Notes under the pieces: model-generated | Told to the model about the DNA's origin: nothing | Database searches by the model: none | Seen by the model: the letters and a program-made list of their open reading frames with translations, nothing else | Part shown: one piece after another, positions 51,101 through 58,553 of the stretch | Position numbering within the stretch: the stretch's first letter is position 1 | How the letters are laid out: every line of letters starts with the position of its first letter | DNA from: Neolewinella antarctica | GTDB lineage: Bacteria; Bacteroidota; Bacteroidia; Chitinophagales; Saprospiraceae | Direction of reading: 5' to 3' | Length of the DNA stretch: 64,000 nt | NCBI RefSeq assembly: GCF_011927835.1 | Contig: NZ_JAATJH010000005.1 | Location: 390,561 to 454,560, forward strand | Translations under genes and position numbers: made by a program

Positions 51101-51720
51101 GCCCGCCTCCGATCGACCCGGAGGTAGCGGCTTGGTTTGGGGAGAGCACGCAGCAAAACGACCGAAGTGGCGGCCTGTCCAGCAAAATGGCGCAGGGCAG
51201 CGGGTTTGCGTTTGGTGCTTTTGTGAAAGCTAAGGTTCACGCTAATATCCATAGGAAGAAAAAAGCGAAGAAATTCCATAAATTTTACGTCAAGGGGCAG
51301 CTCGGCGCTGGCTTCGACATCTCATTATTGCGGTATGCTAATAATACGCGGTGTACCGCCGACAGCCGCAAATCGCCCCACGGGCACAAAGGCTGGCGGG
51401 CAACGGGGCGCCTCTGGGCTTACGCGGACGTAGAGGCCAGAAAAGGAGGGAAAGGGCCATTCGATCTGGCGTTTGGCGTAAAAGTAGACGGTGATCTTCC
51501 CAACCCTACTTATCTGAGCATGACCATTAAAATAGGCATCAGAATTATTTTCAAGATAAAATTCGACGTTGACGTAAAGATTGGAAAACGGTGTGGACGA
51601 CCCGCCATGGCCACGCTGGATCCACTGTTGGATGGGTTGCACTACGTTGACTTGAGCGACCAGAGTAAAAGTGGAAGTAATCTGCTTAGCCAGGGCTGGG
51701 ATAAAGGCTGGTATCCATGA
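48139..51720 (+). CDS. Large exported protein with duplicated N-module, 1193 aa
   Basis: No family recognised. Signal peptide (about 1-20). Residues about 21-215 form a module that exists a second time at 45669-46254. The middle contains beta-rich segments repeating patterns such as GYANVFEADPTYGRGFQGSL and a Pro/Ala/Thr-rich linker near residue 377 encoded by a dispersed repeat. A charged coiled coil (about 853-888, KKQESMEKQVGRLAQETEEA) and glycine-rich strands follow. A basic patch (HRKKKAKKFHKF, near 1037) precedes a Cys-containing end (about 1150). No T9SS tail seen. An outer-surface or periplasmic scaffold is plausible. GC-rich, unlike the genes just before it. Confidence 0.8.
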   Translation: MKALFLYSILMCALCLSSLQAQNTNQNTTDSLTTLQTQIINARESLGRLDTIRQKIKTAVNIGKFIQKLDNLEAITFPVVLGDTISGVPIYIAFDKLQLHPDYAQLETYVLIQLPQREIEGAGTTEYTELLFGTPDLKFSHDGGIVGDARIGLLGDFPIATKNSAKAAFILKSWRQESIGNTTQDAGTYVTIDCDGFVEMGLAADVLFSREWMLPTDESGVPQGRQRVQASFSTVVQDWNNMLFEVNLPDFVLTKFPDVGFNLTNAVFDFSDYRNSAKMQLPEGYAERYLPPGNLNLWRGIYIEELSISLPRQFEDCTASNDPPGGNRRGMLLLDQAGEYAFANGGTPLTLRDRGPSAAGVPTVTTGNTSLLYPDYPAPATAPKTTPQEPDTLTSAANDCRVKVGVKHLLIDFGVGVSGNFYGENVLSLGNMDGWAFTVDTLRVNILANRVKAFGFGGELQISLNKEDEAFNYSAFINPPDKTYNFRVETQKSYKFDVFKMAEVSIDSSSYVDIEVINGRFKPSAVLTGYAAIKGKIGSKDDDSSLPSDKQTIKAPRIDFVKLFVSTDVRKPIGLLEGGSLELTSSPTLLGYPLPVADMRLTNRENGIALNVSVRLNLAAQGDNGFSAGTDIAILGKPDLVPYSNDPLDPDNYGDPNDPNNQRVARFRSDGLTVAQIFVKIKTPGLDVEGYANVFEADPTYGRGFQGSLSVRVGPDPAAPLVVVELNAMFGQTEFKYWYVDGFVEVDKVGIPLIPGVLEANGFGGGAYYHMKMVGANLLDGSDGSIGTMSSGVRYEPNESITLGLKASLAFRSPPPNTTLDGVATLELAFSGTGLQDIMFYGRIEVVSPKANSWMAKKQESMEKQVGRLAQETEEARKDSEGAIRNQRDAILGAVFLRLNFERGFEFQGTFEARVSAAEGKLEGGGMIDILISEPQDRWHIYVGGYTDGSIVANTGTRVYPVQVAIRLGAGITGSAGAYFMMGNDIPGPPPIDPEVAAWFGESTQQNDRSGGLSSKMAQGSGFAFGAFVKAKVHANIHRKKKAKKFHKFYVKGQLGAGFDISLLRYANNTRCTADSRKSPHGHKGWRATGRLWAYADVEARKGGKGPFDLAFGVKVDGDLPNPTYLSMTIKIGIRIIFKIKFDVDVKIGKRCGRPAMATLDPLLDGLHYVDLSDQSKSGSNLLSQGWDKGWYP
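49270..49287. repeat. GC-rich dispersed repeat, copy 6, inside a reading frame
   Basis: GCACCCGCGACCGCGCCC, forward orientation. It encodes PAPATAP within a proline-rich linker of the 1193-aa protein and keeps the frame open. Confidence 0.65.
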
Positions 51721-51777
51721 CGCGAGCGCTTCCAACCAAACAGGTCATCTGTGCTTTTCATTAGATATTCTCGCTTT

Positions 51778-53820
51778 ATGTTTCGTATTCTTTGCTTATT
51801 AATTTTAATTACCACGGCGTCCGCTAGTGCACAAACGGCTGACTACCGTATGTACAGCGCACTTCGTCAGGATGGCCAGATATACGTACGCTGGGCTCCA
51901 CAGAACGGCCCGGCCTTTCGGCAGTTGCTCGATGGTGGCCTTACCGTAGAAATTTATACAATCACGAATGGTGGCCTCGGCTTAGTGGAGACCTTACAAC
52001 CGCGGGCGCTGTCCTTATCAGATTATTTAGCTACCGCTATCAACAACTACGATTCCGTAGCCATCGCTCATCTCTATTACTTCGATCTTGCGGGGGAAGA
52101 CTGGGAAGACATGAAAGACGAGGAAATTCCGGATATCCCCCTTGCAGAAAGGGATAACGAGTTGCTACTGAATCATAATTACAGTACCGTACATGACTGG
52201 CGAACCAGCGTGAAAAGTGGCCAGGGGAGGGCGCTGGCGCGGGATGCCGTGGGGGAGGGGATAGCCGTGAAAATCTACCCCACACCGAGCGGAGATACGC
52301 TGTACTATCAACGAAACCTCATCGATTACGAACCGCCTTCCGTACCAGAGCTAAAGGGACAGTTTAATAATCAACGCGTAAAACTGCAGTGGCGACACTA
52401 CGACATGAAGGAAGCCTACTGGGGATGGTTTGTGGAAAAAAGCGTTAACGGGGGGGCGTTCGTAGATATTACCTCCGGGCCGTACATGTACGCTACTGAC
52501 ATCACCGAGGAGACCCCCGAAGCCTTAAAATCCCTCTACCGCACCGACGCGATCGTCGAGAACAACGTCCCCATCACCTACCGCTTGCGGGGGCAGGATT
52601 TTCTTGGTTTCCGCTCCGAAGTCTATTCGGAGCTCACCGGAGAGGGCTTCGAAGACGTGAAGTACTCGCCGGGCATCCAGCGCAGTATCCAGACGGATAG
52701 CAACTACGCCGTCCTGCAGTGGACTTTCGACGAGGCGCAGGAACCCTATGTGGACTACTTCCGCATCATCGTAACCGACAGCGTGGGCGGCACCCCCGTC
52801 ACGGCCCTCGACGAGATCGGTGCGGACGTCCGCGAAGCCGCCGTGCCGATGAAGTACCGCTCTAACTTCTACCGCGTCCAGGTTATCACCAAAACGGGCC
52901 GAACGATTAGCTCCTTCGAAAGCCTCGTGATGGCTTTTGACGCCACGCCCCCGGCCGTCCCGCGTGATTTTGCCGGCTACATCGACAGCGTCGGCATCGC
53001 CCACTTTACTTGGACGCCCACCAACGAACCTGATTTGGCGGGTTATTACCTTTTCAAAGGTTACTACGACGGCACGGAATTAGCAATGATCACGCCCGAC
53101 CCGCTTCCCGGGCCGGAGTTCGTCGACACGGTCAACATGGTCACGCCCAACGAGCACGTTTTTTACCAACTGCGGAGCGTGGATACGCGGGGGAATGGAT
53201 CGGGTTTTAGTCCGAAACTAAAATTGAAGAAGCCAGATGTTTATCCGCCCGTCGCGCCCCAATTTCGCCGGGGGGAGGCCGGGGACGATGGGATCGAATT
53301 GAGCTGGGTATCGAGCCCCTCGGAGGATGTCGTTAGCTACGAGTTACTCCGGGAAGTGATGGACGGTCCCGCCGCGCCCATCTCCGTGCTCACCTTCGAC
53401 ACGAGTGCTTACCGGGGGGCTTTCGTTGATCCGGAGGTGGAGCCTGACGTAGTGTACCGCTACTTTATCCGGGCCATTGACGACGATGGTTTGGTATCCG
53501 ATAATTCCCAGCCGGTGACGGTGGAGATGAGTGATTTTGGTTTGCGCGCACCAATTGAAAACATTACCATTTCCGCGCAGCCAGACGCAAACACCATTAC
53601 GCTGGACTGGGAATACGCCGCCGCGCCCAGTGAATTTTATTTATACCGGGGGGAAGGGGAGGAGCCAGTGGTACTGCTCAAGGCGCTGGCCGGCGCTGAC
53701 CGGCAGTTCGTCGACCAAGCCGTGAAGGCGGGGCGTCGGTACCGGTATTTAATGCAGGCGATTTTTCGGGACGGTGGGGTTAGCCCCTTTAGTTCGGAGG
53801 TGGAGACGGTGGTGGAGTAG
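51778..53820 (+). CDS. Secreted fibronectin type III protein, 680 aa
   Basis: Exported protein with at least four FN3-like domains. ATG at 51778 is chosen because it begins directly with the signal peptide (about 1-19, ending TTASASAQ); a GTG at 51751 would add nine residues. The first ~190 residues are unfamiliar. FN3 units then run from about residue 190 with the typical W near the start and Y-R-[YV]-x-[VL] near the end: VKLQWRHYDM, HFTWTPTNEPDLAGYYLF, IELSWVSSPSEDVVSYELL and ITLDWEYAAAPSEFYLYR. The last unit closes the protein (YRYLMQAIFRDGGVSPFS). No sorting tail seen. It follows the 1193-aa gene by 57 bp and is probably co-transcribed with it. Confidence 0.85.
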   Translation: MFRILCLLILITTASASAQTADYRMYSALRQDGQIYVRWAPQNGPAFRQLLDGGLTVEIYTITNGGLGLVETLQPRALSLSDYLATAINNYDSVAIAHLYYFDLAGEDWEDMKDEEIPDIPLAERDNELLLNHNYSTVHDWRTSVKSGQGRALARDAVGEGIAVKIYPTPSGDTLYYQRNLIDYEPPSVPELKGQFNNQRVKLQWRHYDMKEAYWGWFVEKSVNGGAFVDITSGPYMYATDITEETPEALKSLYRTDAIVENNVPITYRLRGQDFLGFRSEVYSELTGEGFEDVKYSPGIQRSIQTDSNYAVLQWTFDEAQEPYVDYFRIIVTDSVGGTPVTALDEIGADVREAAVPMKYRSNFYRVQVITKTGRTISSFESLVMAFDATPPAVPRDFAGYIDSVGIAHFTWTPTNEPDLAGYYLFKGYYDGTELAMITPDPLPGPEFVDTVNMVTPNEHVFYQLRSVDTRGNGSGFSPKLKLKKPDVYPPVAPQFRRGEAGDDGIELSWVSSPSEDVVSYELLREVMDGPAAPISVLTFDTSAYRGAFVDPEVEPDVVYRYFIRAIDDDGLVSDNSQPVTVEMSDFGLRAPIENITISAQPDANTITLDWEYAAAPSEFYLYRGEGEEPVVLLKALAGADRQFVDQAVKAGRRYRYLMQAIFRDGGVSPFSSEVETVVE

Positions 53821-53855
53821 GGCGCCCCGACGGAGTGCGGGACTAGCTTACGCGT

Positions 53856-53870
53856 CGCGGTCGCGGGTGC
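53856..53870. repeat. GC-rich dispersed repeat, copy 7
   Basis: CGCGGTCGCGGGTGC, reverse orientation, followed by CGGG and a T-run. Located 36 bp after the FN3 gene. Confidence 0.65.
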
Positions 53871-53921
53871 CGGGTATTTTAGTTTGTTCAAGGGTACTGC
53901 GTACGCCTTCCCCAGCACCTT

Positions 53922-53950
53922 GCACTCCCGATAGCTATCGGGACCGCGCC
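53922..53950. repeat. Palindrome-core variant of the dispersed repeat, copy B
   Basis: GCAC, then TCCCGATAGCTATCGGGA without its leading T counted twice (53926-53943), then CCGCGCC. Identical to copy A at 7028-7057 over the full element. Confidence 0.65.
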
Positions 53951-54256
53951 AAAATCTACTACCAAAATAGATGCATTTGTCATGTTCTTCAGTGAAAGCG
54001 AAATCAATCTATTTGTAGTCTAAATAAAAGCATTGGTAACCCAGCACACAAGCTGATCTGCTGGCCTACCTGAAACGCGCCCACTAACCCCCGGAATAAC
54101 GAAGTGCGGAAACGAATAAGCATGGTGCCCACCCGAAGCAGCACGTCGTTGTTCAGTACAATTTTGCGGACGACCACCGCTACCGCTAGGGCCACAAATT
54201 AGCAATTATACTTATTGCATTTATGGTTCTGTTTTCCATAATAAACATTACCTGCC

Positions 54257-54454
54257 TTGATTATCTTTCCGCTAGTGCAGCTTGGACTGGTGAGTATTTT
54301 TATTCGTTTAGTCACTTTTGAGGTAGAGACCCCGCTCAACTGTACGTTATCAATTAGATCGGACTATTATATATGCTACGCCGCCAATAAGAAGGTAGCA
54401 ATTACTTATCTTGGAACGGCTAGCGTAGGCCTATTGAATATTGGATGGCTATGA
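54257..54454 (+). CDS. Possible small membrane/exported peptide, 65 aa
   Basis: Weak candidate. TTG start, hydrophobic N-terminus (LVQLGLVSIFIRLVTF) followed by a short part with two cysteines, and a hydrophobic end. It overlaps the next gene's start by 10 bp. It could be a remnant of the N-terminal membrane domain seen in the proteins at 43757 and 46283, but the similarity is only in layout. Confidence 0.3.
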   Translation: MIIFPLVQLGLVSIFIRLVTFEVETPLNCTLSIRSDYYICYAANKKVAITYLGTASVGLLNIGWL

Positions 54455-54942
54455 AAAATATAAGTAGATTATTGTTCATCTTTTTCGCCGTCTCGGCAAT
54501 AGCGGCAATTACGTATGCGGTTTGGTCAGATCGTCTCGCTGCCGCTGAAGTAAGCGAGGACTTTCAAGCGAAATCCAATCTAGCTTACTACATGAAGTCC
54601 ACTAGGGATAAATTTCATAAACCTATGGATTGCTCCGACGTTTACGTGCACTTACAATTCCCAGACCCATCCCTCGGTACCGCAACTTTTTCTTTCTGTA
54701 AGGATACTGTTATAAAGAACTGTCTTCTTGATTTAGTAGTATCTATTTCGGTTCAAGCAGACCGAATCGTTATCAATTACCCTGGGGCAGTGTCGAGTCG
54801 TCTGACAAAAACATTTTGCGAGAAAGAAATTATCCTCCCAAATTATCTTGAGTACCGTATTGATACGGTGAACGGCTACTACGAAGATTTCAGAAAGATG
54901 AACATTGAGGGGTTCTCAAATAACTGGATTGGGAATTACTGA
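54445..54942 (+). CDS. Exported hypothetical protein, 165 aa
   Basis: Not recognised. N-terminal hydrophobic segment (about 6-26), an uncleaved anchor or signal peptide, then an extracytoplasmic domain of about 130 residues. It has four cysteines (MDCSD, SFCKD, KNCLL, TFCEK) that could form two disulfides. ATG at 54445, with a second ATG at 54451 as alternative. AT-rich ORFan with no neighbour of known role. Confidence 0.6.
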   Translation: MAMKNISRLLFIFFAVSAIAAITYAVWSDRLAAAEVSEDFQAKSNLAYYMKSTRDKFHKPMDCSDVYVHLQFPDPSLGTATFSFCKDTVIKNCLLDLVVSISVQADRIVINYPGAVSSRLTKTFCEKEIILPNYLEYRIDTVNGYYEDFRKMNIEGFSNNWIGNY

Positions 54943-55007
54943 GTTGTAACTGTTGTATAGAAAAGTTTAGGAAGGTCGGTAATCGGCTAATCGTAAAGGA
55001 GCTGAGC

Positions 55008-55181
55008 GTGAATAATTTATATTATGAGGGGGCAGGGTATGTAATTTATATGTCCGTATGGGCGTTACGAAATGATGCGTATTATGTGTCAACGGAAATT
55101 GGCGAGATGTTAGGAGATCGAATACTTGCCTATATTGCACCGGTAAATTTGACTGAAATGAATGTAAACTGCCAACTTTAA
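55008..55181 (+). CDS. Small hypothetical protein, 57 aa
   Basis: Short but with the best ribosome binding site of the region: AAAGGAG seven bases before the GTG start. The product (MNNLYYEGAGYVIYMSVWAL ... NVNCQL) is rich in aromatic residues and has no signal peptide. No family recognised. It could be a fragment of a longer gene or a genuine small protein. The next gene begins 17 bp downstream. Confidence 0.4.
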   Translation: MNNLYYEGAGYVIYMSVWALRNDAYYVSTEIGEMLGDRILAYIAPVNLTEMNVNCQL

Positions 55182-55198
55182 CTTTAATACAAAAATAG

Positions 55199-55603
55199 AT
55201 GTATACCCAAAATAAATTAACTATAGATTTTTTAGTTGTTGACCAAGCTTACCAAGCATCAGTTTTGCAGATTTATAAATTGAAAGAACTTTGGAACAGG
55301 ATACATGATTTAACTGGTAAGTATCCTGTTGAAGTTAAATCGCCTGAAGAAATGTCTGAAAACAACTTTTATTTTTTGGTCAATTGGAACCGAGAGGCCT
55401 TTTGGGCATTCAAAGGAAAGTTAAGGAATACTATAATTCTAAACTTGACCCTAGATAAGTTGAAAGAAGTATCGGAAGAAACACCATTGGGGGCTTGTTT
55501 GTTGCGATGTGTTTATAGCGGTCAGCCTATGCTCTACGTCAACGATGCCGTGAGGATTGTGAGTGAAAATGAGCCAATAACAGCTCCAAAAAAAGTTAGG
55601 TAG
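55199..55603 (+). CDS. Hypothetical cytoplasmic protein, 134 aa
   Basis: Not recognised. No signal peptide or membrane segment. Mixed alpha/beta pattern: LTIDFLVVDQAYQ strand and helix, central NNFYFLVNWNREAFWAFKG, helix LTLDKLKEVSEE, closing strand PMLYVNDAVRIV. AT-rich. It starts with ATG 17 bp after the 57-aa gene and may be transcribed with it. Confidence 0.55.
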   Translation: MYTQNKLTIDFLVVDQAYQASVLQIYKLKELWNRIHDLTGKYPVEVKSPEEMSENNFYFLVNWNREAFWAFKGKLRNTIILNLTLDKLKEVSEETPLGACLLRCVYSGQPMLYVNDAVRIVSENEPITAPKKVR

Positions 55604-56162
55604 TTTAAAATTAGTGTATGATGAGCATAAGGAGAATTCGTTTGATCTAGCGCTTAGTGTTATTAAGAATGTTCATCTTAATGGTAAAGAAATCAAATGA
55701 TTTTCTACCTTCAGCCCGAAAGTTAAAGTGCTTTAAAGCTTGCCACCCTTACCGGTTAAAAGGAGGTAAAATCTCGTCAAACTTAGAACGATACAAACTC
55801 ATGAGGACTAGAAATTGGGTCTTGTTCATAATTTATCAATCCCATAGCTGGAATTTATAAGTCTTCTCATTTTAGACCTTGTGTAAGTGCATATTACCTA
55901 AGGGCACAATATAAAATTGTGGGGCATAATGCTTCACTGATGCTGAATTTTCCTATTATGCGTGGTAATTCTCCGTCATAGGCGAAAACATAAAGCCCCG
56001 ATTAAAAACTAAAAGCAACCCGTATTTCCTGGAAATAAACTACACAAATTAAACTCACTAAATCGCTTGTACTGCAACTCAGAACCACTCCGATCAATAT
56101 TGACAGATCTTAAGTAAAATTCCCAAAAAAGCTACCACCCGTATTTAAAGTTTGAGTGTGTA
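55604..56162. other. AT-rich non-coding stretch
   Basis: I see no supported gene. A 67-codon frame (55657-55860) has no start signal or motif. Many short stops in all frames suggest decayed sequence. Confidence 0.4.
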
Positions 56163-56440
56163 TTGCGAGATAGGAAAGTTCAACCCAAGTCCTTCACCAA
56201 ACCTATTTACTTTATAGTACAAAAAGAAACGTACACTATTGATGACGACAAAATACTAGGTAATTTCTCCCTATATCTTCAATTGCAGTTGATGCTAAAT
56301 TTGAGCAATCATATTTTGAGCGAGTGGCTTTTCATGACTGTGATTTATCGCGAGCCAACTTTGCTAACTGCGTTTTTTTTAAGTCAGAATTTTCAATGTC
56401 AATTGCGTTTGAAGCAAGTTTTGACAATTGGAAATTTTAG
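56163..56440 (+). pseudogene. Frameshifted remnant with pentapeptide-like repeats
   Basis: From 56264 to 56440 one frame reads AKFEQSYFERVAFHDCDLSR then ANFANCVFFKSEF, with A-[KN]-F / S-x-F / C-D-L steps every five residues like pentapeptide-repeat proteins, ending in a stop. It has no start of its own: a TAA precedes it at 56261. A different frame is open upstream from 56163 (TKPIYFIVQKETYTIDDDKI). Together they look like one gene with a frameshift near 56260. Pentapeptide-repeat proteins form right-handed beta helices; no function can be stated. Confidence 0.4.
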
Positions 56441-56649
56441 AATGTAAATATACAAAAGAGGGACCCTTAGCTCTAAGCTATCAAATTGCACATATATAAT
56501 ATGTGATCTTGAGCTCGTAAGTCTAAGACCAAATAAATGTTCAATCAAAAATTTATAGATCCCAACAATTTTCTAAACGAACTACACAAAAATATGTTAC
56601 TCTTGTGAAGTAGATCTGCTGAATATATATCTACGTAACGTATATTGCT

Positions 56650-57279
56650 ATGGTATTTAAAGACGGTTTTGCTGGTTGGACTTTTGAAATTTCTGACTAC
56701 AGCTTAAGAAGTAAAAGAAACTTCGCTAATCTTTCCACTGAGAGCCAACTCGAATTCTTTAGGCAAAGCCTTGATGTTGCGAACGGTATTTCCGAACGAC
56801 TCTCAGATTTTAATCTTTTTAACTTGAAGAAATATAACCTAAATGGTAATGAGGTTTTAATTGAGGATATGGATATGTATCTCGACTCTGAAAATCCGGA
56901 AGCAATTGAAGGCTTTGTATTGACGGGGGACGTTGGGTTTTATCAGAGAGGTCAACTAAAATGGATAAGCCACGAAATGGAAATTGAAGTGGAGGTTAAA
57001 TTAGGTCTAGTGTCAGTAATGCTATTAACTGACAAGTGGATGCCGATAGGTTACGATTATAAGATCAATGGATTCAACGACGCAAGAATTAATTCTAACA
57101 GACTGGAGACCTGTTTGCTATCCATGGAAAATATAGGATTCAGATTGCCGTATAACTATAACGAAGTAACACAAGAATACGTCTGTACTCAATTCGAGTT
57201 TAAAATGTATTACGCTGAGTCATTTGGTCGCGATATAGAGGGTAAATATCAGAAATGGATAAGATCATTTCAATTTTAG
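56650..57279 (+). CDS. Hypothetical cytoplasmic protein, 209 aa
   Basis: Not recognised. No signal peptide. Begins MVFKDGFAGWTFEISDYSL; alternating strands and helices with many aromatic and acidic residues (EVLIEDMDMYLDSE). Its end (SFQF, stop, then AATGTAAA) matches the end of the pentapeptide remnant (FDNWKF, stop, then AATGTAAA), sharing TTTTAGAATGTAAA. AT-rich ORFan. It could be an immunity protein by general character, but nothing specific supports that. Confidence 0.55.
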   Translation: MVFKDGFAGWTFEISDYSLRSKRNFANLSTESQLEFFRQSLDVANGISERLSDFNLFNLKKYNLNGNEVLIEDMDMYLDSENPEAIEGFVLTGDVGFYQRGQLKWISHEMEIEVEVKLGLVSVMLLTDKWMPIGYDYKINGFNDARINSNRLETCLLSMENIGFRLPYNYNEVTQEYVCTQFEFKMYYAESFGRDIEGKYQKWIRSFQF

Positions 57280-57479
57280 AATGTAAAAGCACGATTAAAT
57301 AAAATAGTACTTGAACATTTTCTGAAATATAAAATTAAAATGATGACAACAAGCAACGATTGGCTCAATAACTTCTATGGAATAAAAGAAAGGCAAAATG
57401 TGCTAGACATTTAAAAAAAGCGATAAGGGAATAGTCGTCACGAATCGTGCATGAATGGATATGTCGCGTGCCATTTCTA
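57280..57479. other. AT-rich region containing the upstream piece of a split gene
   Basis: No complete gene. The last ~45 bp (57435-57479) form the open frame that continues on the other side of the insertion sequence. A short frame starting at two ATGs near 57340 ends after 24 codons. Confidence 0.4.
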
Positions 57480-58377
57480 AGAGCGTGTCTAAATTTGCGA
57501 GCACTTTGTTAGACGGAAGCTAAAAGGCTGTCAGCCGTATCTTGTAAGTCGCTAAACTAAAGACAAGATATAACCAAGCAGTGGACTCGGTTGACTGACA
57601 GCCAGTGGGACAAAATTAAGCAATATCTACCAGCCAAACGCAAGCAAATATGATCTTCGCAACATTTCCGATGCCAATTTTTGCCTGGTCCGTACGGGAT
57701 GTCAGTGAAAAAACTTACCGAATCAGTTCCCCCCCCCCCTTACCGAACGGTGTTCTATTATTTTGACTGCTGGTTGAAAGATGCCACCATCAAGATGTTA
57801 ATGACGCTTTGAACAGATTAGAGCGTCAAGTAATCCATGGTCGGAAGGAGATACCGATTCTTATACTGTTTGATGATCAGTGTGTTATGCTATGTTAAAT
57901 TCAATGATTGGCAGCGACCGTAAAATAGATGGCGGTAAATGGGTCAATGGACGCAAACGTAGTATTGTAACGGATACCCTTGGTCGTATTTGGCGAGTAG
58001 AAGTACACGCCGCCAATATTCACGATGGTGTTGCCGGTCAGGACCTCATCTACCCTGATTTTACCGGCCAAATGCCGAGAGCTAAAAAGCTACTTGGTGA
58101 CAATGCTTATCGAAAGAGTTTTGCCGAACTCACGGCCGACCTTGATACGGTAACCTTTGAATGTCCATCTCGGCCAGTGGGTAGTAAAGGCTTTGTCGTT
58201 GAAGCTAAACGGTGGGTGGTTGAAAGAAGCTTCGCGTGGATGAATTTCTACCGTAGGATTACTAAAGATTTAGAGCGGGCAGTCAAAAATTCTGTAACGT
58301 TTATCTACTTAGCCAATATACAGATGGTAATTTCGTCGTTAGACAAAATAACAACCTAAAATTTTTAGACACGCTCT
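57480..58377. mobile_element. IS5-family (IS427-like) insertion sequence, inactivated
   Basis: 898 bp bounded by inverted repeats: AGAGCGTGTCTAAA on the left and TTTTTAGACACGCTCT on the right. A TA flanks both ends (57478-57479 and 58378-58379), fitting the 2-4 bp TA-centred target duplication of the IS427 group. It contains one broken transposase reading frame. Only this copy is in the window; a shorter remnant of a related element lies at 60037-60117 on the other strand. Confidence 0.85.
57591..58359 (+). pseudogene. Broken IS5-family transposase
   Basis: Conceptually about 255 residues. The start region reads LTDSQWDKIKQYLPAKRK in one frame, then shifts near 57650. The next part (YDLRNISDANFCLVRTGCQ) meets TGA where the family has Trp. 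A run of eleven C at 57729-57739 shifts the frame again, and a TAA interrupts after LILFDDQCVMLC. The rest (57895 on) is intact: RKIDGGKWVNGRKRSIVTDT, HAANIHD, LLGDNAY and RWVVERSFAWMNFYRRITKD, carrying the second Asp and the Glu of the DDE triad. At least four lesions make it non-functional without correction. Confidence 0.85.
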
Positions 58378-58553
58378 TAGAGAGTGTACAAGAAGGTGTC
58401 TCTGGATTGAAAATACAATCTCCCGTTCGACCCAACGTAGTGGAATTATTGTCTAACTTTAATGTGGGCCCTTGGGTTCTTCATCCGGTTCCATCACAAA
58501 GCGTTCCTTTAAGCTTCGGTATTCTCTCCACTCCGCATTTTAATAAATACTAA
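58378..58553 (+). pseudogene. 3' piece of a gene split by the insertion sequence
   Basis: Directly after the IS end an open frame reads ESVQEGVSGLKIQSP ... LSTPHFNKY and stops at 58551-58553. The stop overlaps the ATG of the next gene (TAATG). If the IS and one TA copy are removed, the frame is continuous with 57435-57479 (SRIVHEWICRVPFLESVQE). So the IS interrupted a gene that was translationally coupled to the 457-aa gene. The product is not recognised. Confidence 0.55.

Larger units (their letters stand above)
53821..54444. other. Intergenic region with two repeat elements
   Basis: Carries GC-rich dispersed repeat copy 7 (53856-53870) and the palindrome variant copy B (53922-53950), about 50 bp apart. 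These may also end the preceding transcript. From about 54000 the composition turns AT-rich. A 63-codon minus-strand frame (54004-54195) cannot be supported. Confidence 0.5.

Noticed and set aside
54004..54195. Minus-strand 63-codon frame, hydrophobic and somewhat barrel-like
   Set aside because: No start context, no recognisable family, and a competing frame in the same stretch.
55657..55860. 67-codon frame
   Set aside because: No start signal or motif in a stop-rich, probably decayed stretch.
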